Shown: positions 12,225 to 35,900, counted from the first letter of the stretch. The stretch is 64,000 nucleotides of DNA from Chelydra serpentina (GCA_037349315.1 JBAIAC010000027.1:15485501-15549500), one strand, 5' to 3'. Program-made: numbers and translations. Notes: generated by a model from the letters alone, not told the origin.

Positions 12225-13204
12225 GTCTTAGCTGCTACTCTGAAACAAGTCATGTTTCCCACTTTCTGCTGAAGATATGGATTTGAAATGCTTCTGTATT
12301 TTTAAACAGTCTCCAAGAGAACCTATTGCAATGTTAGAAAAATGCAAACTACCCCATAAAAACAGGCACGTAAATTATTCATTTCAACAAAGTCAAGTTA
12401 CAGAATAGACTTCTTTATGAGGAAGCCATCACACTGAAGGCTGCTTAAGCTTATGAGCAATTTACCCAGTCTTACCCAGTCACCTTTTTTCTCACTTCAG
12501 AGAGAAAAAGACCTCCCCCTGGAGTACTGATCTGTGTGAGAAGACCTTTGTGTCCTTTCAGAGAAGATAAATTCTAGGAACAGTCCACAGATCTGTCCAC
12601 TTAAGGCTGTTAACTTGTTCTACTTTAATAAAATGCTCTGCAAGAGGAACAGAACTAAACTTCTAATTTAAAATGAGTTAAACCAAGAGATATCAAACTT
12701 TTAGAAGATTTGCAGCTTTCACTTCTGCATTTAACTGCCTATACTTCCTACTCCAAGAGTGGAATTCAGCCCACGGCAAAGAAAGAAAATTAGGATTGTT
12801 TTATTCAAACTTAACTTAAACACAAGTATTTTGACTGTATTTACAAACTAAATTGATCAGTTTTATGCCATCCTTATATGCTCCCAATGCTTTATTAAAC
12901 AAGAAAACCTCTCCACTCAAGATGTTCCTTTGCTACTGTAAGATACATCCCATTCTACATGAACATCTAATCTGATAGCTTCCCTATTTTAAATGGGAAG
13001 ACCAAAACTTTAGAATTAATGCAATGTTGCACAGGGCTAAAAAACTGTAGCAGACTCAGAAATAAAGATGAGCATTACATCTTACTTAATGTTTTCTTTT
13101 ATTTAAAAGATCATCACAAAATACCATATTCATAAATTTACTTTCTGTTATGAAGCAGAATGTGTTAAGTGTTTGGAATTCCTTTTTTACATTTAAAAGT
13201 CAAC

Positions 13205-13210
13205 TTTATT
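13205..13210 (-). promoter_or_regulatory. Candidate polyadenylation signal of EIF4H
   Basis: AATAAA on the minus strand, about 1.75 kb past the EIF4H stop codon, close to the 3' UTR length I recall for mammalian EIF4H mRNA. A further AATAAA lies at 13098-13103. No transcript data are available, so which site is used is unknown. Confidence 0.4.
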
Positions 13211-13946
13211 GAGTAGAAGTGAGTTTATATGGGAGTTTTTTGTTCTTAAAATCTTTTCCACACTGAAGATGCAAATAGGTTGTTGGCTATTATTGGTTTG
13301 GAATACAACCACACAAATGCATGTCTTTGTCTTAAATTAAGTATTAGTGTTAGACAAATGGTTCTTATCTCAGAAGCAGATTAAGTGACAGACAGAAGAA
13401 AGGAAAGAAGGATCGTTCTGTAAATTGCTGAGACTCTGATGTTAACAAGGTAACAGTAAGGAAAAAATCCAGTACTATCAGTGAATTTGGTACTTCCAAA
13501 ACTCTTGGCCTCTTGCAGGTACGCTGCTTGCTTGATACCTGAAAATTCTCAGCAGTGGTCTTTGGGACCCAAGAGTTCTTTTCATGCACTGGATAAGTCT
13601 TCACTTAATATTTCTTAGAGTGTTACAGCTCAAGGTTTTTATAACACTGCAACTATTCAATATGACCTTCCCCACACTCTTCCATCAAAACTGGTAACAA
13701 AATAATTCAGATTCAAAGAGATGCAGCTATTACTACCCATCTGTTTGGAGATAACCATTATCTGAATCTCTATGCAGTACGAAGCAGAATTTATGGAGTG
13801 AAATGAAGGTAAAGAATTTAAATCCTGTTCATTTTAGAGACTAATCTGTCAGCTCTACACCAATGGGCAAAGATATATAGGGGCTGAAGGCAAAAAGAGT
13901 GGCAAATTATACACTCCTTAAAACAAAACAAAAATAAAAAATCAAC

Positions 13947-13952
13947 TTTATT
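13947..13952 (-). promoter_or_regulatory. Alternative candidate polyadenylation signal
   Basis: AATAAA on the minus strand, followed at once by a T- and GT-rich stretch (TTTTTGTTTTGTTTTAAGG). That is the classical downstream element arrangement. Use of this site would give a 3' UTR of about 1.0 kb. Confidence 0.4.
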
Positions 13953-14964
13953 TGTAGAAACTTCATTTAAAAATGTACCATGTAAAACAAAGAAATAGTA
14001 AGCAGAAAGAGCCAGCCAGTAGTAATGTGCTTTATAGCACCAATCTGCACGTTCAAAAGAGTGGAGCATTATACCATTGGGGAGCTAAAAGTAGACGGCA
14101 CGTTGCAAAACCTAATGGCAAATGCATCTTCTCATCTAGTATGCCAATTGAAATGAGTGCTTTATTTGTTCATGTAGACCGACAGCCACAGTGGTTTGGT
14201 GAAATCAATTACAAGGTATAGTCAGCCCAGAGGATTTCCTTGTGCACTATACACAGATATTTCAGTGGAGATCTTTCTTCTCTTTTACTTCTATTTGTTT
14301 AGAAGCGATATTTTCCCTTACCGTTGGAAAGGACAATCTAATTTGTTTTCTTAGTTATATGGAGCTCTACTGTTGTATATGGTAATCCTATTATTCACCG
14401 TTGCATATGGTACCTAATTCTACATGGTCAGGGCTGTATAGCTTACTGATACTGTTCACCTTGCCAGGACTCTTCAGTTTACCTCTTTAGAGCCACAGCA
14501 ATACAGAACAAAACATGCAGGTCAGAAAAGGAGCACTGAGGACGCCAAAAGAAAATGATACTGGATAATAATTAAGTCTAACCTGTGCTTCTAAAGTAAA
14601 ACAAATCCAGAAAAGAGAAAGTGAAGCAGCACCTTAGTCTAGAGAGGATGCCACAATGGTGGAAGCAGCCACTGATTTACCTGCTGGAAACAGTGTGCTG
14701 CTTGGAAGGAAAAGCAGAGGAGGGAAAACTTAGCACAAAGCAGGCACTAGATACAGCAAAGCCAAGAACGTACTAAAAACCACTTGTTAACAGCTGACAT
14801 GCATTCACAAGCTCTGTGTTTTGGGTTTCAAAGAGGACAAGCGTCAGATGGCGGGAATGGTAACTGCAGGGTAGACGTTCCAGCAGAGCTAGTCACTCTG
14901 TGCTGTCTTGCTTATTCTCCTGCCCGCCCCTAGCCCCTCCACTCCCATTCCCTCAGCCCCAAGC

Positions 14965-26580
<11,616 letters not shown>

Positions 26581-26643
26581 CGCCGCCTCAGCCTCCTCCC
26601 CGTGCGAGCGTGACAGGGCCGCGCCCGTAGGACCCCGCGCCAC

Positions 26644-26651
26644 TTATATAG
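26644..26651 (-). promoter_or_regulatory. TATA-like box upstream of EIF4H
   Basis: The minus strand reads CTATATAAG about 65-70 bp upstream of the ATG. With normal spacing the transcription start would lie near 26619, giving a 5' UTR of about 40 nt. A TATA-like box within a CpG island is less common than TATA-less initiation. Confidence 0.5.
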
Positions 26652-26779
26652 GGGGCCCGGCCGGGGCTGCCCGCGCCGCTGCCTGCGCCAAATTCCCCGC
26701 CCTGCGGCAGCTGCCCGCCGTGCTGCCTGTCTAAAAAGTCACCCACGCGTCCAACGCACATGGGGCTGCTGCTCCACCC

Positions 26780-27057
26780 CCCCCCGCCCCCCGCCTGTGC
26801 TAGCACCGCAGGAGCCAACGCAGCCACCACCCCAACCTGTGGTAGCACCATAGGGGCTAGTGTGTTGCCGCCCCCAAGTCCCAGCCAGCCTATGTGCGCT
26901 ATAAGGGTCAATGCAGCTGCTGCTAACTCAGCATGCCGGTGTATGGGCCATAGGGCCGGGGTGCCCCCTCACCCCCAGGCCTCCAGCTTGTACGTGGACC
27001 ATGAGAGGTGGTTACTGCCTTTGCCACTGCAGCCCGTGCCAGCACCATCAGGGCTCG
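26780..27057. repeat. Degenerate minisatellite-like GC-rich tract
   Basis: Variants of the motif GTGCTAGCACCGCAGGAGCC / GTGGTAGCACCATAGGGGCT / CGTGCCAGCACCATCAGGGC recur at irregular spacing. The tract sits directly upstream of the EIF4H CpG island. The open frames inside are not convincing. Confidence 0.45.
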
Positions 27058-27065
27058 GGCTGTTA

Positions 27066-27326
27066 TAGGGTGACCAGATGTCCCGATTTTATAGGAACAA
27101 CGTGGAGTCTGGTGACACCTTAAACACAGATTTATGTGGGCACAAGCTTTTGTGGGTAAAAATCCCACTCCTTCAGATGCAGATGTCTGGATACAGACTA
27201 ACATGGCTACCCCTCTGATACGATTTTATAGGGACAGTCCTGATATTTGGGGCTTTTTCTTATATAGGCACCTATTACCCCCCACCCCTTGTCCTGATTT
27301 TTCACACTTGCTATCCGATCACCCTA
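27066..27326. mobile_element. hAT-like element interrupted by a second insertion
   Basis: The ends TAGGGTGACC and GATCACCCTA are inverted repeats with an exact 8-bp duplication GGCTGTTA at 27058-27065 and 27327-27334. Removing the insert at 27096-27220 and one copy of its duplication leaves an element of about 124 bp containing GATGTCCCGATTTTATAGG and GGACAGTCCTGATATTTGGG. It is non-coding. Confidence 0.85.
27096..27220. mobile_element. Retroelement fragment nested in the hAT-like element
   Basis: A 125-bp insert with a 12-bp direct duplication CGATTTTATAGG at 27084-27095 and 27221-27232. It contains AGTCTGGTGACACCTTAAAC, AAGCTTTTGTGGGTAAAAAT and ends GGCTACCCCTCTGATA. The reverse complement of that end matches the start of the element at 1272-1479, so both belong to one family. 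Confidence 0.8.
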
Positions 27327-27334
27327 GGCTGTTA

Positions 27335-29300
27335 TCACATGTATGTACTTGTAGCAACCAATAATGTGTAATTGTAGCAAGCACATTGGTGTACTCTGTC
27401 AGGTACTTTTAAAGAAATGCTGTCAGGGAGCACAAGGCTCCAGCATTTAGGTTTTGGAAAGAAAAAATAGTTTTACAAACTCTATGATTCATAGAAATGG
27501 TTTTTGATTTTTTTTTTAAATGTAAAAACAGTGGATTTGAACAGTGCTTGCAACACACACACTGCAGCACTGTATTATATACGGGAACTAGAAAATGAAA
27601 TGGCCTTTAAAAAGACCCTGGCCACTGTCCATTTTCACCATCCAACCTGAGTGGAATGTGGAAGTAAACAGCATAAATTGTGAAAAGCCTTAGATGTTAC
27701 AAACGCTTTCACTTGTAATGATCTAAGATATCAAGAACACAAAGGATATTTGATTTAAAATAACAAGATTTTTAGTCTGTTTTAAAATAATATATGAATC
27801 TGTCAGGATGCCTTTAAGTTGAGAAGAGATTGCCTAGCGTTCACTAATAGCATAATAGAAAGTACAGCTATTTTACATTCCAGATACGGTTCTGTTTTCT
27901 CTATATACTTGTAACAGATAGGATATGAGAAGAGATTTTAAAAGGAAAAACTACACCACACATTTATTGGACAGTTCTTCCTGATAAATAGCATCTTGAG
28001 TGGGAACCTATCCTGGTTCTTTGTGGCAGTGTTGAAAGGGAAGATAATGGATTCTAGCCGAGAAACTTCTAATATCTTTAAAGGTATATCCTTTGCATTA
28101 TTTATTTGTATTCTTTTATTGGGCTGCTCTTTGGGTTTTTTATTATTGAACTACAAGACTTATTGATTTTTTCCACAGTCTGATTGATTGTGTCAGTATG
28201 GCTAATGTCTGACCCAGGCAAAACCACGCTGTCATATTTTAAAAGGATTTAAGAGGCTAGCTTTCTCAGCATCCATATCCACACAGCAGCCAGTTGTAGA
28301 GAATCTCACTTTAAAATTTAGGTCAGGAGAGATGGTCCCTGTCCATAGAGTCTGACTCAGCTGCCAATAGGAAGATCCTACTTTGTGTGTGTATGTGCGT
28401 TTCAGACTTCGACACTGGTCGCTCTGTGGAGTTTTGTGAAATGGAGATTGTGTGATTCTAGAAAATTTAAACAATACATATTAAAAAGAAATGAGTTGAT
28501 CCGACATCACTGGTTCTTGATTTCCGGTTCTCTGCTGTGAGTTGTTGGTACATCTGCCTGTGTGAGACCAATCTCAAACTATGAGAGTTGGCCTTAAGTT
28601 TTGCAGGGTCCTATCCAAACTTTTTGCTAGTGGGACCCTTTCCTAGATCTCTCATGATAGCCTGTGAGCTCCTCTCCCTGCCTATAACTAGTAATAACAA
28701 TGACATAGAACTTTTCCTCTTCAAAGCTGCGCACAAACATTAAAATCACTTGACAGGTTGCTCATGAATTTAAACTGGGCAAGTCACTCAGCCTAAAAAC
28801 GATGGGGGAATCTTCAGACATGGCGATATGGGTGGGGGATTGTGAACACGGAAGGACACAAAGAACCATGGGGAAGAGGGACAAGACTGTGTGCACACTG
28901 ACAGCACAGGTTACCCCAAAGTGCAGCACCTCCCCAAGTGTGGAGCTGGGGGCATCTGCCCCTTCTTGAGGTCTAGATTCTGCATGCGTGAGACAATTTA
29001 AATGAAGGGATTGGGGGATGGGTGTTAAATCAATCATCAGTGAGATTTGAAGCTTTTTCTACTCAGGTGCCCACGGCAAAATCCTCCATTTTCAAGAGGG
29101 AGAGACTTTAAATGGCCCCTTAAAATTTGATACCTGTGCTGCCAATATTTGAAACCTATAAATAGACACTTAATGAGCTGATAGCTCAGTTTTAGTACAT
29201 GAGGCAAGAGACTTTTGGATGGACCCAGTGGGATTTTGCTAAAAACCAGAGACTCCACTATTTTCCCACAGGCGTGGCCATGTGAGGTGCTGAGTGCCCC
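27335..29300. other. Intergenic DNA between the divergent genes
   Basis: About 2 kb with no recognised exon, RNA gene or well-bounded transposon. It is AT-rich until about 28.5 kb and then approaches the MYBBP1A CpG island. Enhancer content cannot be judged from sequence alone. Confidence 0.5.
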
Positions 29301-29359
29301 CTGCGCCTTGTAGGATGGGGGACCAGTTGGCAGGCACCTGTGAAGTGACTTCCCAAAGG

Positions 29360-29900
29360 GGTGTCTGTGGCTCCCTCCTCAGGAGTAAGATGGAAAGTAG
29401 GTCTGGGGAAAGCGGCACAGTCGCTGGGACCCTGCTGCTGCCGGTGCCTCTCCGCTGTTGACCTAGAGACCTTCAGTCCAGCAGGGGGATTTCAACGGGA
29501 ACCGTATCAGGGACCAACACAGCCAGTGACTCCGCCCAAGTTCCCAGGGCTGGACGCATGGGGGGTGACTGCAGCTGCTAACCCGGAAGGGGCTGTCCCC
29601 GAGAGCCCACGTGGAGCCGCAGCGTGGCCGGGGAGCGCTGAGCAGTAGCGGTCGCGTTATGGAGGCGGCCCCAGCCCCGGTCCCGGTCCCAGCCCCGAGC
29701 CTCCCCGGCTCCGGCCCGCGGGGGGTCCTGCAACAGAACCGGCAGTTCCTGGACTTTTTCTGGGACATCGCCAAGCCCCAGCAGGAGACTCGCCTGGCTG
29801 CCACCGAGAGCCTGCTCCAGTACCTGCGGGCCAGCGAGCAGGTCCGAGCGACGGGGCCTGGAGGGGGTCCAGGGGGAGTTGGGGGGTGAGCCCAGAGCCC
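29360..29900. promoter_or_regulatory. MYBBP1A promoter and CpG island
   Basis: GC- and CpG-rich region ending at exon 1. An ETS-type motif CCGGAAG lies at 29583-29589, about 70 bp before the ATG, a typical position in TATA-less housekeeping promoters. No TATA box is evident. The start site was not determined. Confidence 0.65.
29659..29841 (+). CDS. MYBBP1A: MYBBP1A exon 1
   Basis: Residues 1-61, phase 0 at the end. A Pro/Ala-rich start (MEAAPAPVPVPAPSLPGSG) precedes the conserved QFLDFFWDIAKP..ETRLAAT. The donor CAG|GTCCGA departs from GTRAGT. An antisense open frame of 227 codons overlaps here and is compositional. Confidence 0.94.
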
Positions 29901-32900
29901 TCGGGGCTGTTGTGGGCGGGAGTGGAGTCCCGGGGTGTGGGGAGGAAGGGAGGTGGGTTCAGGGTCCCAGAGATTTGCTCTGTTTTGGGGGTGGAGGTGG
30001 GGGAGCGAAGGGAATCGGGCTCTGGGGGGAGAGGGGGGTCTCCTGTGGTTGGGGGGTGGAGGTGGGGGAGCGAAGGGAATCGGGCTCTGGGGGGAGGGAG
30101 GTCTGGTGGGGGGGGGTAGTGGATGTAATTGCATCCGGGTTCCCAAATGGTTGGGGGGTGGGAGGGGAGGAGAGAATTGGGCCCAGAGAGATGGGAAGGG
30201 AATTGGGCCCGGCCTCCCAGCGGGCTGGTTGGGTTCAGGAGAGGGTGGAAGGGTTTTAAGGCAATTGGGCCTAGGCTCTCAGGGGGCTGCTGTGATTGGA
30301 GCTAGATCAGTGGTTCTCAAACTTTTTTGACTGGTGACCCCTTTCATACAGCAAGCCTCTGAGTGCAACGCCCCCCCTTATAAATTAAAAACATGTTTTC
30401 ATATACAGTATTTAACACCATAAATGCTGAAGGCAAAGCAGGGTTTGGGGTGGAGGCTGACAGCTTGCGATCCCCCATGTAATAGCCTCGTGACCCCCCC
30501 TGAGGGGTCCCGATCCCCAGTTTGAGAACCCCTGAGCTAGATCTTGGGACACTGTTTTGTTTGAGGCGAGTGGGTGCATAATCCCAGCCCTACCTTCTAC
30601 AGCGGTGAAGTAGAGGATCTGGTTACAATGCAGTTGTTCCCTGGTCCGGTACCAATCAGTATCCCTTTACCCGGGTTAAATCCCTGAGCAGGGTTTAATA
30701 CAGTCATGGGGATATGTGCTTCGGCCTGGCTAATCTGATTTAGGGTAGTGAGGTGCATTTGTAGAACTGGGTATTCTTTGTAAATGACAAGTCATGAACC
30801 CAGTTAGGAGTACTGTTCAGACAGTGTTTATGTATTGAGTAGCAGTACATCCTTATGATTTTCCTTATTGTAAGTAAGTATTCCTAAAAGTACTGTATTT
30901 TTTGAAACATTATTTTTTAGGAAGATGAACTGAAATATACTCTGAAACGATTGATAGAAGGACTGGGAGCAACTCGAGAGGCAGCACGTCCAGGTTTCAG
31001 TCTGGCACTAGCTCAGGTTGGTATTTCCCCATGGGAGCGCACTCTCTATAGAATGCCGATGGGTATGTCCATAATGAAATAATTCTAACCTCGCTTGGGG
31101 AAAGCACGGTGCCTATTTTTTGTTTAAATACATGGGAGTTCTGATTGGTTAACATCTGGATGCACAGGGGTCTTGGGAAGAGTTCTTGTATCTCAGAGTG
31201 AACTCTTGTAGGCCTTGTCTACACACAAAAGTTGTACTGCTTTAGCTACACTGACATGGTAAAGCAGTACAACCCCACCCCGCACCTAGTGTGGGCACAC
31301 AGATGCTGGTATAGTGTTTTCCCATAAGGTAAGGGGAATTTTGCTCTATGGCAGGACTATGATTTCCTGAACATCAGTCTTAAGAACAATTAATTATATG
31401 AACTGTTTTTTGCTGCTGAACGAGAATTCAGTCCTTTAGCCAATGGTCAAGCAGATGTACAGGTTGGAAAAGATGAGACGTGGGTGGCAAAGAGATGAAG
31501 TTCTCACAAACAAAGGAAACAAAGTAACAGTACGCTGTTACTGAACGATTAATGCATTAACTTTTGCACCATACCCACAGTCATTTCGAGATCTTCATAA
31601 AAACCGAAAAAGCTCATAAAACTGAACTCCTCAATCCCTAAATAGTTCATAAAACGGGGGATCTTCTGTACCTACATTGGGCACCTTTAGTGTGGCCACT
31701 GTTGTACTGGTATAACTGTATTGGTTTAAAAAAAAAATCAACCCCCTCACTCACATAGTTAGAACAATACAAAAACTGTGTGCAGACCAGGCTTTGAAAC
31801 AGGTTGGCCTCTAGAACTCATTGAAAATACTGAAAACATTTTAAAATCAAAGCCAGTCTGCTCATGTCTGGTGCCAGTCTGTTAAGACTGAAGTACCCTA
31901 CCTTTGGAACAGGTACAGTATGGGCAGTGAAGACTGTTGTCTTTCAAGCGCTCCCTTGCTAGCAGGTCTCTATTCTGACCCAGAAGGACCGCCTCTAGAG
32001 GTCAAAGCATATTTCGTGCTCTACTGTTGACACAGTTATACTTGAAAAATTGTGAGCACGCTATGGCTTTCCCCAGCATAGCCATGTCATTTGAAAATAA
32101 AATACAATTTAAAAAAATGGCACCCCTAACCAACATAGCTATGCAGGGAAACATTTAACTGTAGACCTGGTCTAAGGTTGGTAGAAAGAATCAGAGAGTT
32201 CATTTCTAGTTCTTCCTTCAGTCTATAGTTGTTGAAGATAAATATGGATGTTCGTAGAGCATTTTCTCATGGAGTTTAATCTGTCTCATGTTGGTCCTGA
32301 TATCTAGGTTTTGCAAATTTTTGAAGAAATTCCACTGCACACTGTCCTGCAGCAGATAAAAGAAAAACACAATCTTGAGAGAGTAAAAAAGGTAGGTCTG
32401 CCTTGTGCTCATAGTGACACCAGACAATAGTTGTAAATCCTCTGTGTTCCTTAGTGTGTATTGATTACCTCCTTGCTTTGGGGCCCCTTTTGAGGGAGGG
32501 ATAGCTCAGTGGTTTGAGCATTGGCTTGCTAAACCCAGGGTTGTGAGTTCAATCTTTGAGGGGGCCATTTGGGGATCTGGGGCAAAAATTGGGGATTGGT
32601 CCTGCTTTGAGCAGGGGGTTGGACTAGATGACCTCCTAAGGTCCCTTCCAACCCTGATATTCTATGATTTGTCTGCTGGAATCTGGAGTTAACCATGTTG
32701 TCACAGGACCCTGATGTACATGCACTGCTTCCATTGAAGAGGTGTGCATATGTAAATTGAGGTCAGGACAGTACCTTTTGCATGGAAGAATATTTAAGGT
32801 TGACTCTTCCTGCCTGCTTCTGAGCAGTTTTCACGTGCAGTGGGAGCTGTTGTTGAACATGAGATCTAACTAGTTTTGCATTTTGAATTGTTGGACTACC

Positions 32901-35900
32901 GTGTTGATTTTCTTCTTTTCAGAAACTCTTTAGAAATGCTGCCTTCGGGAACTTTTTTGGGGTGCTGGCTCTGTTCCAGTCTGGTCGTCTTGCAAAGGTA
33001 ACATGAGTGTTGCTTGTTCATGAGCAATTGACCTGGTGCTGTCCCAAATGTGGAACAAGACCCAGAGAGAAGGGATGGTCCATTGGTTATGACATTAGCC
33101 TGGGGAGTTAGGAATTGCAGGTTCAATTCAATTTCTTGCTCCGCCATATGCTTCCTGTGTGACTGTGGGCAAATCACTTGGAGTTTCTGCGCCTCAGTTC
33201 CCCATTGTACAAATCACAAGCTTTGTTTCGTTCAAATTTATTATATACAGCTGGAAATCAGAAGTGTCAAGAAAATCCAACAAATGTGTGCCTCTTTGTA
33301 GGAAATTTATCAGACCCAATCTTCCTTTGATGTGAAACCTGGTGAGGATGGGAAGGGAAGGATGGGGAGAGAGTGAGAGAGGATAGAGGTAGTATGGTAA
33401 CAATATAGAAACTGACCGTAGATGGAGGGACAGAGAAGATAGAACAATTCCTTTCCAGAAGACAGGATATCACGTGTCAGTCACACAGAGAAAATGCTGT
33501 GTCGGGAAGATCTGACTTATGCATCAGGAAGCGATTGGGTTGGTTTATTATTAATAATAGTAAGATTCAGCATATTCATTATGAGTTAATAATGGAGCTA
33601 TGAGCTTTAACCTTGGCTGTGTAGCCTTTACTTTTTTCGTATTTGAATTTCTAGGACAAAAAGGCCCTCCTGGAGTGTGTCCGACTTCTTCAGAGCTTGG
33701 CACAGTACCATGCCCACCTCAGAGATCTCCCCAGGAAAACGCTTGTTGACATCCTCTCGGAGGTATGGAGACCTGGCACCTGGATAGCCGAACTTTTTGT
33801 TTGTGGTATTGTTTTTTCTTAGGCTGGGTTGGAACCAGCTCCCCTGATGTCAAAGGAGTCTTTCCATTGACTTCATTGGGTGTTGCTCCAAACACGTGGT
33901 AGTCATGAAAAATATCATATGGACAAGTCTGTATAGGGAAGCTCACTGTCTGTTCATAAAATTGGTGCATGGGCAACAGCAGTACAAGACTCCATGTGTT
34001 GCCCATACTCCGTGTTGGTTGCTCAGGATAAGGGTGGATATGTTTGGACTCATGGGGCTGGAGGAGAGGTAGGTGATGATGAGAAGGGGAACTATATAGC
34101 ATATATAGAGTGTAGAATGATTCATATGCATATTTCCTTGCTTCGTATGGTTTCTGTGGATAGACTATGCAGACTAGCAACCTTAACTCCAAGTTAACCA
34201 ACCTTTTGATGTAAGAATGTTCTTGGTCTAGCAACTTTGATATTAGTTTTTTTTGTATGCTTGCCATACTCCTGATCTGTGGCAGATTCAGATACTTTGT
34301 AGGTTCTTCAACAATGGAGTTTGTCTTTTTTATTTCAAAATCATCTATCCAGTTTATTTTAAAATATTCAGCCAGGAAAATCCCACTGAGATGAACAACA
34401 CCGTTTTAAAATTGATTTGTATTTAAGAAATAATACCAAAAAACTCACAGCTGTATAGCACTGAAAGAGAGACGAATCAAAATGCAGCAGGAAGTTTGCA
34501 ATTACAGCCATGAAATAAAGTTCTTGGGGCAGAGACCATCTGGGCCCCATTCTTGGTTTGCCCTTAGGCAGTGTTTCCCAAAGTTGGGACGCTGCTTGTT
34601 CAGGGAAAGCCCCTGGTACGCCCGGCCGGTTTGTTTACCTGCTGCTTCCACAGGTTCAGCCGGTTCACTGTGCCCGGCCAATGGGGGCTGCGGGAAGTGG
34701 CGCAGGCAGAGGAACGTACTGGCCACCGCTTCCCACAGCCCCCATTGGCCAGGCACAGCGAACCGCAGCCAGTAGGAGCCGTGATCGGCTGAACCTGCGG
34801 ACGCGGCAGGTAAACAAACGGGCCTGGCCCGCCAGGGGCTTTCCCTGAACATGCGGCATCCCAAGTTTGGAAAACACTGCCCTCGGGTATTACTGTATCA
34901 AACTAATTACAGCATGCTTTCTTGTTGGCATGTGTGTCTCTTGTACATGCTTATAACCTTTTGGGCCCACTGATAAAATTGGGTCCAATATTGTCCTGAG
35001 GTTTTGGGTTTTGTTTTGTTACATCAGTAAAAAGAAAGTTTTTTATAAGGAGCCAAAAATTATACAGTCTTTGCTGCGGTTGATGATGGGCCCCTAAGAT
35101 ATTTTTAGGTCAGAATCTGTGTCTTATAAAAGTCAAGGAAAAGGGTTTATATCCCTCTTCCTATCAGATCCACAGTGCCTTTTGATGTTGTGCAGTCTTG
35201 TCTCTTAGGGCCTGTTTATGAACAAACTTTGTACCCCTCTAACTATACCAGTATAATTACACTAGTACAACACCCCTAGTACAACTGTATTGGTGTAACG
35301 GTGTCGTCTATCAATATAGCTATTTCTGTATAGAAAGGAGAATATGCCATACTGGGTATAAGGCACCTTTGTACTGATATAACTGCATCCACTCTAGGGG
35401 ATTTAAACCCCCCCGACCCCTTTACCTCATATAGTTATACTATTCAATAACTGTGTAGCGCCAGTATCACTTGCTGTGTTGCTTTTCAATTGCATTGCTG
35501 TGTAGATTCCTGAAGCTGTGTTTGAGGAAGTCCTGTTCAGCGCCCTACAGGCTGACCTCACTTCGGCCTTCAGCACCCCGGAGCAGCTGCACCTTCTGCT
35601 CGTGGGCATACAGAAATTCCCTGGGGTTCTGAAACCCAGTAAGCTGAAGATACTGCTAGGCTCATCTGCCATTGTAACCGTGGAGAACATTCCCAGGTGA
35701 GCTGTAGGAGAAGGGTGCCGGATGCCTGCATCTCCCATTGAATCTAATGGGAAACCCACTATGGAGCTGTTGCTGGGCTTGATGTTTATTCTTGGGCATC
35801 TCCAGAGTGGCAGAAAGTGCTGCTCCCAATATTTAGATCAGTTGCTCATCTTTAGAGGCAGTGGCCACAGATAATTTTAGTTTCCACGCAGTTTTCTGTC

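Larger units (their letters stand above)
9526..13190 (-). other. Possible extended EIF4H 3' UTR or intergenic DNA
   Basis: AT-rich sequence with no recognisable exon, interrupted by a hAT-like element (10090-10249) and a SINE (about 12021-12224). On the minus strand an AATAAA at 9546-9551 is followed by a GT-rich GGTTGTGTTCC, the arrangement expected of a polyadenylation site. If it is used by EIF4H transcripts, the 3' UTR would reach about 5.4 kb. The mammalian EIF4H 3' UTR is, as I recall, nearer 1.7 kb, so this is only a possibility. Confidence 0.3.
13191..14964 (-). other. EIF4H: EIF4H 3' untranslated region (inferred)
   Basis: Sequence downstream of the stop codon on the minus strand. 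The start, GCTTGGGGCTGAGGG, is similar to what I recall of the mammalian 3' UTR. There is no splice-site-flanked open frame. The 3' border is inferred from AATAAA hexamers and is uncertain. Confidence 0.5.

Noticed and set aside
1..13000. LAT2, RFC2 or another gene expected downstream of EIF4H by mammalian synteny
   Set aside because: No exon with recognisable sequence and splice sites was found by eye; a protein-to-genome search would be decisive.
29463..30146. 227-codon open frame on the minus strand over the MYBBP1A promoter
   Set aside because: It is antisense to exon 1 and the G-rich tract; its proline-rich translation reflects base composition.
32497..32570. tRNA-like sequence with A and B boxes
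   Set aside because: Same SINE family; followed by the SINE body and a CR1-like tail, so not a tRNA gene.
33719..34267. 182-codon minus-strand open frame in MYBBP1A intron 5
   Set aside because: It overlaps the end of exon 5 in antisense, matches no family I know and has no supporting signals.
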